Assembly (NCBI RefSeq): GCF_017848315.1
Contig: NZ_JAFKEC010000036.1
Span: forward strand, 1 to 51,461
Length of the DNA stretch: 51,461 nucleotides
From: Pseudomonas palmensis
Lineage (GTDB): Bacteria > Pseudomonadota > Gammaproteobacteria > Pseudomonadales > Pseudomonadaceae
Direction of reading: 5' to 3'
Both the position numbers and the translations under genes were made by a program. Below the pieces are notes generated by a model. The model saw nothing but the letters and a program-made list of their open reading frames with translations, was not told where the DNA came from and searched no databases. The stretch's first letter is position 1; each line of letters starts with the position of its first letter. Positions 23,250-32,147 of this stretch are shown here, piece after piece.

Positions 23250-24218
23250 TTACTTGGAAGCGTCACCGATCAGAGCCACACCGGCGGTGTGCTTGATGCT
23301 GGTAGCGGTCTTGTCCCAGTTGGTACCGGTGGCCAGTTCGGCATCGGTCGGAGACTTGCCGCCGGCGGTCACATCCCAGGTGTAGCCCTTGAGGCCCAGG
23401 CCGAAGGTGTAGTCGGTCTGCAGCGTGGTCTCGATCCGCTCTTTGCCGTTGGTGGTCTGGACGTTACTGATGATGTCGCGACCGTCGTGCACCAGAGCCG
23501 CACCCTGGACCAGAGACAGGATGATCTCCTTATCCGGGGTGCCGTCCTGCATCAGAGCAGGGGCATCGGTCACAACCGAGACCTTGCCGAGGATGTCGAT
23601 CACGCGGACGTTGCCGGCCTGGAACAGCTGCTGCTGGTTGGCCAGGTTCTGACCGACCAGCTTGTGGTAGGTGGTGCCCTGCATCACCTGGGTGACCAGG
23701 TTCTGGCTCGCATCGCCGAACTTCGCGTGAGCGTTGTTCAGGCCGGCGTAGGTGATGCCGGCGGTGGCCGACACATCATTGACGGCGGCGGCCTGAGCGG
23801 TGATCGCAGCCACCAAGGCGGCGATGGCGGTGTTCAGTTGGTCCTTCAACAGAATCTCGGCGAATGCGCGGGATGCTACCTCGACGCCTTGCGCAGTCGG
23901 GCGCTCCAGCCAGGTCATCTGCGATGGCTCGTAGCGGATCGGACCGAAGCCACCAGCAACCTTCACCGAGGTATTTTTCAGCTCGGTCAGGTCGGTGATC
24001 GGCGCGGTGCCGTTGGCTGCGTAGCGGTCCACGCGGCGCTGGGCAGCGGCCAGGGTCTGGAAGAACGACTCTTGCAGGAAGTCGCCAGTGAAGCCGTCCG
24101 GGGACAGCACGATGGCGCCGCGGCTGGCGGCGTTGAACGCAACGAGCATCTGATCCAGCGTCTCGATAGTCGCCGGCATGATGTATTCGTTGAAAACCTG
24201 CATTTGCGACAGGGACAT
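23250..24218 (-). CDS. Major capsid protein
   Basis: Encodes 322 residues directly downstream of a scaffold-like gene. Features of the HK97-fold capsid group of phages with DUF4055-type portals include the N-terminal MQVFNEYIMPATIETLDQML, the RYEPSQMTWLERPTAQGVEVASRAFAE stretch and the C-terminal GYTWDVTAGG. The size and neighbours (scaffold before, connectors after) support the call strongly. Confidence 0.85.
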   Translation of the reverse strand: MSLSQMQVFNEYIMPATIETLDQMLVAFNAASRGAIVLSPDGFTGDFLQESFFQTLAAAQRRVDRYAANGTAPITDLTELKNTSVKVAGGFGPIRYEPSQMTWLERPTAQGVEVASRAFAEILLKDQLNTAIAALVAAITAQAAAVNDVSATAGITYAGLNNAHAKFGDASQNLVTQVMQGTTYHKLVGQNLANQQQLFQAGNVRVIDILGKVSVVTDAPALMQDGTPDKEIILSLVQGAALVHDGRDIISNVQTTNGKERIETTLQTDYTFGLGLKGYTWDVTAGGKSPTDAELATGTNWDKTATSIKHTAGVALIGDASK

Positions 24219-24230
24219 GGGTGTATTTCC

Positions 24231-24941
24231 TTATTTCAATGGAAGGTCTGGGAACCGGCTGGCCAGTGCCGCCGTGCGTTCCTCTTTGGTGCCGCCGATG
24301 TTGCCTCTTGCGGCCCCGCCGCCTTTTCCAGCACCCCCGGCCCCGCCGCCAGATGCCTTGCTGCCAGCGATCAGCGGGCCAAAGGCCGGATCGTTGGTGA
24401 ATTCTGCTTTCAGCTCGTCCAGCGTTGCCGCCGAGAGCTTGCCGGCGGCGTCGAGCACGACGACGGTGGGTTTACCGTCGCGCTGCTCGACGCTCAGCCG
24501 GCGTTCGATGTGGGGAAGCAATGCCTTGGCGCTGCCTGGGACAGCCAGGGTGGTCGCGATCTCGGTGGCGGTGCGGCCCACGGTCAGATCCCGGATCTGG
24601 CCTTGCAGGGTGCTGTTGGTGCTTTCGAGCTGGCCGGTCAGTTCAGCCTCGCGGCGTGCGTACTTCTCGGACCAGGACTTTTCTAGCTCCTCGACGTTGC
24701 CCGACTTGCGGGCCGCCTCTTCGCGCTCAAGGCGAGCGGTTTCCTCGGCCTCCTTGCGCGCCTTCTCGGCCGCCTTCTTCTCACCGAGCAGTTCGTCAAC
24801 CTTGGCCTTCAGGCCGCTGACGTCTTCCTGCTGCGGGAGCCCGTCGATGCCGAGGACGAACTTGCCGTCCTTCTCGACGTACAGGGCTGCTACCGATTCA
24901 TCTACGCCTTCGAGGCTGTCCAGTTGGAATTTCAAGGTCAT
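24231..24941 (-). CDS. Capsid scaffolding protein
   Basis: Encodes 236 residues. A short N-terminal domain (LKFQLDSLEGVDESVAALY) leads to a long charged coiled coil (about 50-120, EKKAAEKARKEAEETARLEREEAA), a helical middle, and a glycine-rich linker (GGGAGGAGKGGG) before a basic C-terminal end that would bind capsid protein. This arrangement and the place just before the capsid gene identify a scaffold. Confidence 0.85.
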   Translation of the reverse strand: MTLKFQLDSLEGVDESVAALYVEKDGKFVLGIDGLPQQEDVSGLKAKVDELLGEKKAAEKARKEAEETARLEREEAARKSGNVEELEKSWSEKYARREAELTGQLESTNSTLQGQIRDLTVGRTATEIATTLAVPGSAKALLPHIERRLSVEQRDGKPTVVVLDAAGKLSAATLDELKAEFTNDPAFGPLIAGSKASGGGAGGAGKGGGAARGNIGGTKEERTAALASRFPDLPLK

Positions 24942-24984
24942 TGCTGTCTCCCAGAGACTTGGTGCAGGCCCAGCCTGCGGATAC

Positions 24985-25011
24985 AAAAAAGCCCCGGCTC
25001 AGCCAGGGCTT
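24985..25011 (-). terminator. Intrinsic terminator upstream of the scaffold gene
   Basis: On the minus strand AAGCCC-TGGC pairs with GCC-GGGGCTT (one internal mismatch), followed by six T. It separates the upstream head genes from the scaffold-capsid pair. Confidence 0.65.
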
Positions 25012-25057
25012 GGAATTGCGCGCCACAAAATGGCGGTTACCTGATTTGTGGAGCGAA

Positions 25058-25486
25058 TCAGAACCCGTGAATTCGCCGCGCCAGAATCGAGGAGTACTCG
25101 CGCATGCACGACAGCTGCGCGGTGAGAAGCTCGTCATCCAGCGCGGTAAGGCTCTTGAAGGCTTGCGTTTTGGTGAATGCGTCGAGCTTGGCGATCTTGT
25201 CGTCGAGCTGCGCCTTCTCGGCAACCACGCGCACCTGATGGGGCTGGTAACCCTCGACATCACCGATCGGTAGGTACGCAGCATCAAACTGAGCCTTAGG
25301 CGACCAGCTGATGTAGCCCTCATGGGACGGATGGTTGGGCGCACCGCCATCGGTGTACTCGACCAGGTAGCCTTCATCGGCGCCGTTCTCGTCTGCTGGC
25401 AAATCCCAGCCACGGTATTCGTTGTATGCCAGGCGGGTCATTGCCAATGCCAGGATGATCTTGGTACCGATGTAGCGCTGATTCAT
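25058..25486 (-). CDS. Phage hypothetical protein in the head region
   Basis: Encodes 142 residues. The middle (EGYLVEYTDGGAPNHPSHEGYISWSPKAQFDAAYLPIG) looks like a small beta domain, and the rest is helical. I recognise it only as a type found among head genes, with no known function. It overlaps the upstream 80-residue gene by 4 nt and is followed by the terminator before the scaffold gene. Confidence 0.55.
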   Translation of the reverse strand: MNQRYIGTKIILALAMTRLAYNEYRGWDLPADENGADEGYLVEYTDGGAPNHPSHEGYISWSPKAQFDAAYLPIGDVEGYQPHQVRVVAEKAQLDDKIAKLDAFTKTQAFKSLTALDDELLTAQLSCMREYSSILARRIHGF

Positions 25487-25725
25487 GGATTGCTCCCGGC
25501 CGACAGCCTGGAAAGCTGAAGGCTCAATAGGTGGTTGAGGTGGCTATTCAATTTTTCCGCGAGGAACTTCAGTTGGGCGCGCTGCACATCACTGAAATTG
25601 TTCTCCGCGAGGAACAAGGCATGGTCACTCAGAAGGCCGACCGTCTCCCGAATGGCTGACTCCAATGGGTCAACGGTGAATGCTGGAAGCGGCTGAAGGC
25701 GCGCCAATTCGGGTTTCTCTTCCAT
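25483..25725 (-). CDS. Small helical phage protein
   Basis: Encodes 80 residues. It is mainly helical with a Leu-rich amphipathic C-terminal half (VQRAQLKFLAEKLNSHLNHLLSLQLSRL) that could form a coiled coil. The ATG at 25725 has a GAGAGGA ribosome site and is preferred over a GTG at 25782, which would overlap the previous gene. No family is recognised. Confidence 0.5.
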   Translation of the reverse strand: MEEKPELARLQPLPAFTVDPLESAIRETVGLLSDHALFLAENNFSDVQRAQLKFLAEKLNSHLNHLLSLQLSRLSAGSNP

Positions 25726-25778
25726 GCTGGTCCTCTCAGGCCAAAGCAGTGATAACGGTAGGATGAACATTGGTGGCG

Positions 25779-26822
25779 TCACATTCCGGCCCTCTCGAAA
25801 GCCATCGGCTCACGTTCGCGCAGCTGCTTGAGAGTCAGGGTCTTGCCGTCGTCGTCCACGAACCGGTCGATGGACAGCTCGCCCTTGCTGAACAGCTTGT
25901 AGCGCTCGGGGCCGAGCACATCCGACTGGAACGCCGCCGGCTGCCTGGCCAGCCACTCGCTGTAGCTGGTCTTGCTGCTCACCTGCTCGACACCATCGGG
26001 ACCGATAGAAGGCCGGGTTGATCCGGGAATCTCACGGGCGAACTCGTCTTTCAGCACCGGGATGAGCGTGGTCCGGCACCGCCAGTGATACGGCGGCTTC
26101 GGCCCGTCCAGTGGGATAACTGTCTGGTCGATGCTCATGCAGAACAGCGTGGTCCGACTGTCCAGGGTGGCGATCCGGCGCATCCCCTTGAGGATGTCGT
26201 CGTTTTCCTTGAGCACTTCGACGCGCGCAGTGGTAGCGATGTGGTTGGTCATGGTGTTGACCAGGGCCTGAGCCTGATCGCGCTGCTGGATCCCCAAAGA
26301 GGTCAGGCGGCGTGCGATCTGGTCGGACGTCTCACCCAGCGCGGAACCCATTCGGATCTCGCTGATGATCTCAGCGCTCTTCTTGGTGCCGTACTGGTCG
26401 AGCGCACCATTGATGCTGATGCGCTGCCGGCTCTTGCCGACCTCCAAGTCGAAAGGGTCAGCCAGCGCCGCCGCGGCAACCTGCACGATGCTCGGTCTGT
26501 TCAGTTGCACGACCGCCTTCACGACCTTGCCCAGCAGGGTCATGTTGAATTCGGCCTCATAGCCTCCAAATTCGGCAAGGTCGAGCACAGCCTGCTGTTT
26601 CATCTCGCCGTAGACGCCCGACAGATCGCCCTGCAGCTCTTGGATCTGCTTCTCGTACCGTTGGGTTCCGTATCGGCTCAACCCTTCCGATACGCGCGAT
26701 TTGGCGGTGCCAATGGCCTTGGTGATGAACTTGGCCAGGCGCTTGAGGCTGCCGCCGGCGTAGCGCTGCACGTGCACCTGGTGGCGAGTCGCTGCGTCGG
26801 ACAAGTAGCCGTCACTGCTCAC
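25779..26822 (-). CDS. Head morphogenesis / minor capsid protein (SPP1 gp7, Mu F-like)
   Basis: Encodes 347 residues. The core (RIATLDSRTTLFCMSIDQTVIPLDGPKPPYHWRCRTTLIPV) carries the Cys/His pattern of the phage head morphogenesis family, whose members enter the prohead at the portal vertex. Upstream is a helical domain with IARRLTSLGI. It follows the portal gene with one small gene between them. The start is a GTG overlapping the previous stop. Confidence 0.85.
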   Translation of the reverse strand: MSSDGYLSDAATRHQVHVQRYAGGSLKRLAKFITKAIGTAKSRVSEGLSRYGTQRYEKQIQELQGDLSGVYGEMKQQAVLDLAEFGGYEAEFNMTLLGKVVKAVVQLNRPSIVQVAAAALADPFDLEVGKSRQRISINGALDQYGTKKSAEIISEIRMGSALGETSDQIARRLTSLGIQQRDQAQALVNTMTNHIATTARVEVLKENDDILKGMRRIATLDSRTTLFCMSIDQTVIPLDGPKPPYHWRCRTTLIPVLKDEFAREIPGSTRPSIGPDGVEQVSSKTSYSEWLARQPAAFQSDVLGPERYKLFSKGELSIDRFVDDDGKTLTLKQLREREPMAFERAGM

Positions 26823-27034
26823 TGCCGCGGGCCTTTGATGTGGTGGATTACTCGACCCCCGCCATCTGCCAGAACCACGATCTCGGTGTCATCGAAAGGC
26901 ACGTTCGCCACGACGACCGATTCCTCGTTCAGGACCTCGCATCGAGTGGATTTGATGATCACCTCGGCACCTACATCGGTGATACGCCATCCGCTCGATC
27001 CGTCGCTGTTTCGGTAGAAGCGCTTCAGGTACAT
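26819..27034 (-). CDS. Small phage hypothetical protein
   Basis: Encodes 71 residues predicted to be all beta (YRNSDGSSGWRITDVGAEVIIK, VVVANVPFDDTEIVVLADGGGRV). It lies between the portal and head morphogenesis genes and overlaps the latter by 4 nt. No family is recognised; a head-associated role is inferred from location. Confidence 0.5.
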   Translation of the reverse strand: MYLKRFYRNSDGSSGWRITDVGAEVIIKSTRCEVLNEESVVVANVPFDDTEIVVLADGGGRVIHHIKGPRQ

Positions 27035-27036
27035 CG

Positions 27037-28452
27037 CTACTGCTCCTCAGGGTTATCGTTGCCGGTCACCGGCGGCTGCTGGGCGATCTCTTCGTCGATC
27101 TTCTCGTCGCTGCGGTCTGCCTCGAGCACACCGCCTTGGCGCAGGTTGACCCGCACGTCCTTCTTGGCGATGAAGCCCTGCTGCCACAACTGGATCTGAG
27201 CCAGGATGTCCTGGGCGGTCATGGTCTCGTCGAAGAACGATTGGTTGAGCCAGAAGACCGTCCCGGCCTCGTCCGGATCGCCAATCATGAAGCGCTCAGC
27301 GTCAAGGATGGCCCGCTTCAGGGCCTCAGAAACGTTGCCGGCGATAGTTCCCAGCACGCTGTTGTCGGAGCTGTAGCGGATGCGCACGGCCTCAGCAGTC
27401 TCAGCGCCGCCCGCCTTCTGGACGATGCGAGCGCCGATCATCAGCATCTGCTCTTCCTTGTCCTTCAGCAGCGTCCGAGCCAGCTGGCTCTCGGTTGCCT
27501 GGACTAGGTTTGCGGTACCGCTCTTCCCGAGGTTGTAGCCGCGAGTCGAGCCGATATGCATGCCGTTCGGGTTCAGCTTGGCGAACTCATCTGCGCTGAT
27601 GTCGGTCGTAATGAACAGGGTAGGCTGGCTGCTGATAAACCCGCTCTCCTCCACCGTGGCGCTGTTACCGTAGTGCAGGATGTTGACGTCGGCCAGGTCT
27701 TCCAGGGGCGACTTGTCGACGCTGGCGTCGTTGTTCTGGGCGCCGTAGAAGCTGAACAGGATGTGATCAAAGGGGCGGCCGTTCTTGTCGAGAGGCGCGA
27801 CCTCGGTGTAGGAATTGCCGTCTTCGGTATAAACGCGCTGGACGTAGCGGCCATCAACCAGCAGCAGCACTCGGAACTGGGTGCCCATGGTCCGCTCCAG
27901 GCTCTCTGCACTGAACTCGGACACGCTCTCCAGCAAGCAGACATAGACAAGACGCTTCACGCCATCAATCACCTGCTCGTTCCAGTCGATGATCGACTCG
28001 GCACCGTAGTGGTGAATCAGCGCGCTTCGGCCTTTCATGTCGGCCATCGAGGAAACGCCCTCAACTGCCGGGAAGTCCACCAGGAACCCACCACGGCCGG
28101 CATCCAGGCATTCGCCTACCGCTTCCTTCGAAAGCTGTTCCAAGCTCGTGCCGTCGCCGCTGGCGTTTTCCTTGAGGTACTCGACCCCAGCAGGCAACTG
28201 TAGCTCGGCAGTCTTGCGGAACACCGCACCCAGCAGGCCGGTGCGCGTGCGCCCGGTAATGTTCAGGAACATCGCCCGCTTCTTGTACTGCTTGTACCGC
28301 GCATGGTTCTCCGGTGATTTGTTCTCCGGGTCCGGCATCGGCAGATAGATATCGTGCTTGCGCACCTCTCGGGCGCCAGCCACGCAGCGCTTGACCAGCT
28401 GCCAGCCGGGCAAGGCCTCCGAGTACTCTGCCCGGGGGAGGAAATTAGGCAT
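27037..28452 (-). CDS. Portal protein (DUF4055 type)
   Basis: Encodes 471 residues. The order of motifs (KRCVAGAREVRKHDIYLP, YKQYKKRAMFLNITGRTRTGLLGAVFR, GRGGFLVDFPA, HYGAESIIDWNEQ, then SPLEDLADVNILHY and DISADEFAKLNPNG) is that of the DUF4055 portal family. The protein would form the dodecameric ring through which DNA is packaged. The start at 28452 is used; the frame upstream overlaps the terminase gene. It lies directly after the large terminase. Confidence 0.85.
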   Translation of the reverse strand: MPNFLPRAEYSEALPGWQLVKRCVAGAREVRKHDIYLPMPDPENKSPENHARYKQYKKRAMFLNITGRTRTGLLGAVFRKTAELQLPAGVEYLKENASGDGTSLEQLSKEAVGECLDAGRGGFLVDFPAVEGVSSMADMKGRSALIHHYGAESIIDWNEQVIDGVKRLVYVCLLESVSEFSAESLERTMGTQFRVLLLVDGRYVQRVYTEDGNSYTEVAPLDKNGRPFDHILFSFYGAQNNDASVDKSPLEDLADVNILHYGNSATVEESGFISSQPTLFITTDISADEFAKLNPNGMHIGSTRGYNLGKSGTANLVQATESQLARTLLKDKEEQMLMIGARIVQKAGGAETAEAVRIRYSSDNSVLGTIAGNVSEALKRAILDAERFMIGDPDEAGTVFWLNQSFFDETMTAQDILAQIQLWQQGFIAKKDVRVNLRQGGVLEADRSDEKIDEEIAQQPPVTGNDNPEEQ

Positions 28453-28460
28453 GGATGGCC

Positions 28461-29762
28461 TCAGAAAGTGAACGAGATCGGCACGTGAGTGACCGGCCTG
28501 CTGATCGGGTAGTCGTGGTGGATGAAGTAGCCGCCAGCGTCGTTCGCGTGGTCCACGCCGGATTTCTTGTCGGGCTCGCCGTTGGCTGCCCACACCTGCT
28601 GCTCCAAGCCATCCGCATAGGTCGGGCAGCGCAGCGGATTGATCAGGTAGCGACGCTCGCCATTCGCGTTGCAGAACATCGCGTTCATGGCGTTGATGCG
28701 GTCTTTCACTGGCGGGTTGGCGTCGGGAGCGATCACGCCGAAGCCGGCCTGGCGAAGGATTGCGATATCGGTCTCGCTGGCATTGACCGACTTACGGGAG
28801 CCGCCCGAGGCATCCGGGTAGATCCTGATTTCGCAGGTTTTCTCGAAGTCCTTGCCGTTGTGCCGCCAGTAGCGCTCCTTGATGCGCCGGATCATGTCAG
28901 GGGTATCAAAGCCATCGATCAACTCATCAACCGCCCTGGGTTTGCCGTCTGCGCGCTTCACGTGCGTGATCGCAGCCATCTTGCCGACGTTGAAGTCCAT
29001 GCCGATGAACAAGGGCTCGCCCGGCTCGACCGTGTCGAAACAGGAATTCAGCTTCCGGTCGTAGGCGTGGTAGATCGAGCCCGCGTTCAGGTTGACGAAC
29101 TGGCCATTCAGGTACGCCAGGATCAGCTGGGCCGGGTATGACTCCATCAGCGACGGGATGTAGTCCGGGGGCAGGTTCAGCTCGTTGTCGAACGTGCTGG
29201 CCTGTACCAAGCCGTACATGCCCTGTAGGGCTGGCTTCTCGCGCAGCTGCTTCACGAACTGCTGATAGACGAACTTGAATCCCTCGGGGGTGGTGGTCAC
29301 ATCAACGCCGTTCTTCAGCCCGGGCACGTTGTAGCGCATCCGGGCAATGATCTTGCGCCAGGCGTGCTCGGCCTTCAGCGCTGGCAGAACATCGAGCTCG
29401 TCGACCAGAGCGTGCCCGATCTTGAAACCCACGATGGTTTGCGGCTTCTCCATCGAGCGGCAGATGGTCGTGCTGCGGTACTGACCGCCGCTGTAGAACT
29501 CGACCTCTTTGTCGCTCTCCTTCGTCTTGACCTTCAGGCCCCAGTCGAAGGCGACCTCCTCGATCGTCGGGAAGAAGATGTCGCGGATCTGCGGGTAGGT
29601 AGGGGCGAAGTAGCCGGAGTCGATCCGAGGCCACTCCCACACGTGCTTGCACAGCGCGGCGCAGCCTACCCAGGTCTTGCCCGAGCCAAACCCAGCCACG
29701 AAGCCACGGAACTTGTTCTCCATCCGGAGGAAGTTAGCCTGGGGCACGTTAAGTGACGGCAT
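28461..29762 (-). CDS. terL: Terminase large subunit
   Basis: Encodes 433 residues, the DNA-packaging motor. The ATPase domain has a Walker A motif GFGSGKTWVG at about residues 24-33 and a Walker B ALVDELDVL at about 119-127. The nuclease domain has the first acidic residue in FIGMDFNVGK and later acidic residues in GVDHANDAGG. The ATG at 29762 has AGGAAG upstream and overlaps the small subunit gene by 14 nt. Confidence 0.95.
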   Translation of the reverse strand: MPSLNVPQANFLRMENKFRGFVAGFGSGKTWVGCAALCKHVWEWPRIDSGYFAPTYPQIRDIFFPTIEEVAFDWGLKVKTKESDKEVEFYSGGQYRSTTICRSMEKPQTIVGFKIGHALVDELDVLPALKAEHAWRKIIARMRYNVPGLKNGVDVTTTPEGFKFVYQQFVKQLREKPALQGMYGLVQASTFDNELNLPPDYIPSLMESYPAQLILAYLNGQFVNLNAGSIYHAYDRKLNSCFDTVEPGEPLFIGMDFNVGKMAAITHVKRADGKPRAVDELIDGFDTPDMIRRIKERYWRHNGKDFEKTCEIRIYPDASGGSRKSVNASETDIAILRQAGFGVIAPDANPPVKDRINAMNAMFCNANGERRYLINPLRCPTYADGLEQQVWAANGEPDKKSGVDHANDAGGYFIHHDYPISRPVTHVPISFTF

Positions 29763-30210
29763 CAGGCTTCCTCGCATCCACCACGTCTACCTGCACCCGA
29801 GTGGGCGGCACGTTGTCGTGGGGGTTTTCGTTCTTGGTCTGGCGATTCACGTAAACATCGCCGACCTCTTTGGCCGCCTGCTCCAGCAATTGGGCAGTCA
29901 GGGCCATATTCTTCATGGACTCAGCCTTCTCGGCCATCCTTCCCAGCGCTCGGAGCCGGAATGCCCGGTTGGCAATCGGGATCTCAGATGTCTCTTCACG
30001 GAACCGCTTGCGCGTGTCTTCGAACAGGATCCGCCAGCGCTTGGCCAAGTCTCGACCTGCACTCTTGGTCGGGTCATGGGACTCGCACTGCTGGCGGCTC
30101 ACCTCTATGCCGAATTCTTCTCGGACAGAGGTCGCCACCTGTGCTGGGGTATCGAAACAGGCCAGGGCCTGAACGATAAAGGCTTTCACCTCGTTGCTCA
30201 GGGCCGCCAT
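29749..30210 (-). CDS. terS: Terminase small subunit (DUF2280 type)
   Basis: Encodes 153 residues. The N-terminal helix-turn-helix (LSNEVKAFIVQALACFDTPAQVATSVREEFGIEVSRQQ) and the following RWRILFEDTRKRF match the DUF2280 family, which recognises phage DNA for packaging. The end is hydrophilic. It overlaps terL by 14 nt. Confidence 0.85.
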   Translation of the reverse strand: MAALSNEVKAFIVQALACFDTPAQVATSVREEFGIEVSRQQCESHDPTKSAGRDLAKRWRILFEDTRKRFREETSEIPIANRAFRLRALGRMAEKAESMKNMALTAQLLEQAAKEVGDVYVNRQTKNENPHDNVPPTRVQVDVVDARKPDAVT

Positions 30211-30241
30211 AGGTTCAATTCCGTCTTAGGTCTGTCAAAGG

Positions 30242-30850
30242 TCAGGCAGACTTGAGCAGACAGGTTCCGCAGGCCCTCGAAATGTTGATCTTGGCCACCT
30301 CAGGCGGCCGGCTTGCAGCTTCAATCAGCTGCTGAACGTCTTCCCCTGCTCCATAGCGGCGAACCACACCGACGAACTCTTCAACGTCGTGCCCGCGCAT
30401 CTGTAACTTAGGGAGACCTTCTTGGGTGAACTTGGGCGCGCCGTACTGATCGGTCGCCTGGGCTATGTGGTAAAGCTCGTGCTCGACCAGGGCGCAGAAC
30501 TCCGCGTCGGTGCATTGTGCGCAGTAGTCAGCGGCAAGGGTGATCAGGTATTCCGGCACATCGCCGAACCAGTCCCGAATCTGCTGCTCTTGGCGAGCCT
30601 TCTGCCAGCCACCGGCGCGGAACATGACCTGCTCGGCCTGGCCTAGCACCACCCTTCCCTTCTTGGTGAATCCAGAGGATGCCCAAAGCACGCCGATGTT
30701 GGCGTCGATCAGGTGAGCGTGGTCTTCGTTGTGGATGCTGCCGGTCTCGGCCAGGATCTCGCGCTGTATCCACCCCCATACATCAGATGCTGGCTGGAGC
30801 GTGAGCCACACTGAGTCGAGCAAATCTATCGTCGGTAATGGCCTGTTCAT
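30242..30850 (-). CDS. Phage putative metallopeptidase
   Basis: Encodes 202 residues. A zinc-site motif VEHELYHIA (HExxH) lies near residue 135, within the pattern AEFCALVEHELYHIAQATD...H that is typical of the phage putative metallopeptidase family often found next to terminase genes. Its substrate is not known. It is the first gene of the packaging block. The start at 30850 is chosen, with 30889 as an in-frame alternative. Confidence 0.8.
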   Translation of the reverse strand: MNRPLPTIDLLDSVWLTLQPASDVWGWIQREILAETGSIHNEDHAHLIDANIGVLWASSGFTKKGRVVLGQAEQVMFRAGGWQKARQEQQIRDWFGDVPEYLITLAADYCAQCTDAEFCALVEHELYHIAQATDQYGAPKFTQEGLPKLQMRGHDVEEFVGVVRRYGAGEDVQQLIEAASRPPEVAKINISRACGTCLLKSA

Positions 30851-30953
30851 CCTGCTGGTCTCCACCGGTGCAAGTAGTAACTGCACCATGTTGAATAGCG
30901 CCTGCGTGCGCGTGGTGATTCAATCGACAGGCACTTAACAAAAGGAGATGTGC

Positions 30954-31241
30954 ATGGAATTTTTGAAACCCCTGAGTATTTTTACTTTTGGCGCCTACTC
31001 CGCTGCCGGCGTAGCTGCAATGATCGCTCTCTACTTCCTCTTCTACGGGGCGCGATGCATGGACTTGTGGATGAAGCGTCAGCCAATGCCTTCTGACCGC
31101 GTTTGGGCATATGTCGTCATTGCCGCAGTGCTGGGTCTTATTGCTGGTAGCTTTGTTCAAGGGTTAGCAGACATCTACGCAGGGTGCGCGGCCTACGGAC
31201 AGCCTGTAGGGCCATGCCTATTCCAGCAGATCGTCCAATAG
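30954..31241 (+). CDS. Two-helix membrane protein (moron)
   Basis: Encodes 95 residues with two membrane helices (about 10-33 and 52-72) joined by a short basic loop, and a cysteine-containing tail. A strong AAGGAG ribosome site stands 7 nt before the ATG. It is transcribed against the flanking late genes, so it has its own promoter and may be expressed in the lysogen. Small membrane proteins in such places can exclude other phages, but that is inference. A holin role is less likely given its direction. Confidence 0.6.
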   Translation: MEFLKPLSIFTFGAYSAAGVAAMIALYFLFYGARCMDLWMKRQPMPSDRVWAYVVIAAVLGLIAGSFVQGLADIYAGCAAYGQPVGPCLFQQIVQ

Positions 31242-31326
31242 GCAAACAGTCGAACCTGATTGGTTGGCGCTTTCGATCGCCTCCCAGTCGGGTTGCTTGG
31301 TTGTCATTCAGCTTTCTCTCATTGCA

Positions 31327-31356
31327 TTGATGGCTGATTGCCGGTATTTGTAAAAT
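31327..31356 (+). promoter_or_regulatory. Candidate sigma70 promoter for the 69-residue gene
   Basis: TTGATG (31327-31332) and TAAAAT (31351-31356) are separated by 18 nt and lie 22 nt before the ATG at 31379. The gap before it (31242-31326) shows no gene. This is a pattern match only. Confidence 0.5.
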
Positions 31357-31378
31357 CCCAAAAAGTGAGGGAACACCC

Positions 31379-31588
31379 ATGAGTAGCGTTACCGAATCAG
31401 TAATCGGCGCAAGCAAAAATGACACCGATAAAACACCCAAAACCGCTAGGGCTTACGCTGTAGCGGCGGCACTTGAGGTCATTGCGCTATATGCAAGCAG
31501 CGGGAATCCTAAATTCAGCATGAGAGACCAGATGAGCAAGCTCTCTGACTATGCAGACATGATCCAAGAAGCCCTGAAATTGAAGTGA
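31379..31588 (+). CDS. Small phage hypothetical protein (moron)
   Basis: Encodes 69 hydrophilic, helical residues (ARAYAVAAALEVIALYASSGNP, MRDQMSKLSDYADMIQEALKLK) with no membrane segment. A GAGGG ribosome site precedes the ATG and a promoter-like sequence lies upstream, so it may be transcribed alone in the lysogen. No family is recognised. Confidence 0.6.
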   Translation: MSSVTESVIGASKNDTDKTPKTARAYAVAAALEVIALYASSGNPKFSMRDQMSKLSDYADMIQEALKLK

Positions 31589-31619
31589 CCCGCCAGTGCC
31601 GCGCTAACCTGCGGCACAC

Positions 31620-31874
31620 CTACCCTTCCCCGCCGTCCAGCAACACATCAATCAGCTTCTGCTCGCCCAGGCGCATTGCGCCCAAGCACTGCAGGTCATC
31701 GCATTTCGGGCCAAGACCGAACACGGTCACCTCTCCCTTCGCTCCGATCAGCGTCAAGGCGCCTACGGTGCATTCGGGATGCTCGCCAGCGTCCAGGTCA
31801 TCAGCAATCTTGCGCAGTGTCTTGGCGGTGTCGCGCCACCCCTCGCGCTTGAGCTCAACAATCTTCATGCTCAT
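31620..31874 (-). CDS. Small phage hypothetical protein
   Basis: Encodes 84 residues with an N-terminal helix (MKIVELKREGWRDTAKTLRKIADDLDAG) and a following beta region (VGALTLIGAKGEVTVFGLG). Helices of this type occur in phage and plasmid proteins of unknown function. The start overlaps the preceding stop by 4 nt, so it is coupled to the 61-residue gene. Confidence 0.55.
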   Translation of the reverse strand: MSMKIVELKREGWRDTAKTLRKIADDLDAGEHPECTVGALTLIGAKGEVTVFGLGPKCDDLQCLGAMRLGEQKLIDVLLDGGEG

Positions 31875-32056
31875 GCAGTCACCTGCTGTAGCCACTCTTC
31901 AATGATCCGCCGCACCACTGGCTCGGTCAGGATGGCGGATGGCTTGGCGCCCTTCGCGACATCATCCAGCAGGGATAGGGGAATGACGTGAGCGGCGTCA
32001 CTGGCATGCACAACCAAATGCGGCTGCTTGCTCTCGATGTCTACTACTTCACCCAT
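31871..32056 (-). CDS. Small phage hypothetical protein
   Basis: Encodes 61 residues (MGEVVDIESKQPHLVVHASDAAHVIPLSLLDDV...). The ATG at 32056 has GGGAG 5 nt upstream. The first 40 residues look like one short beta-alpha unit. It forms a two-gene unit with the following gene. Not recognised. Confidence 0.5.
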   Translation of the reverse strand: MGEVVDIESKQPHLVVHASDAAHVIPLSLLDDVAKGAKPSAILTEPVVRRIIEEWLQQVTA

Positions 32057-32147
32057 GTTCACTCCCGCGCCACAAAACGGCGCATGTCGATTTCGTGGTG
32101 CGGTGGACTTATCCTATCCGCGAATGAATTACCCCACAGGGATCGGG

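Noticed and set aside
22599..24686. A 695-codon plus-strand frame opposite capsid and scaffold genes
   Set aside because: It mirrors GC-rich coding on the other strand, has no ribosome site, no recognisable domain, and crosses several real genes.
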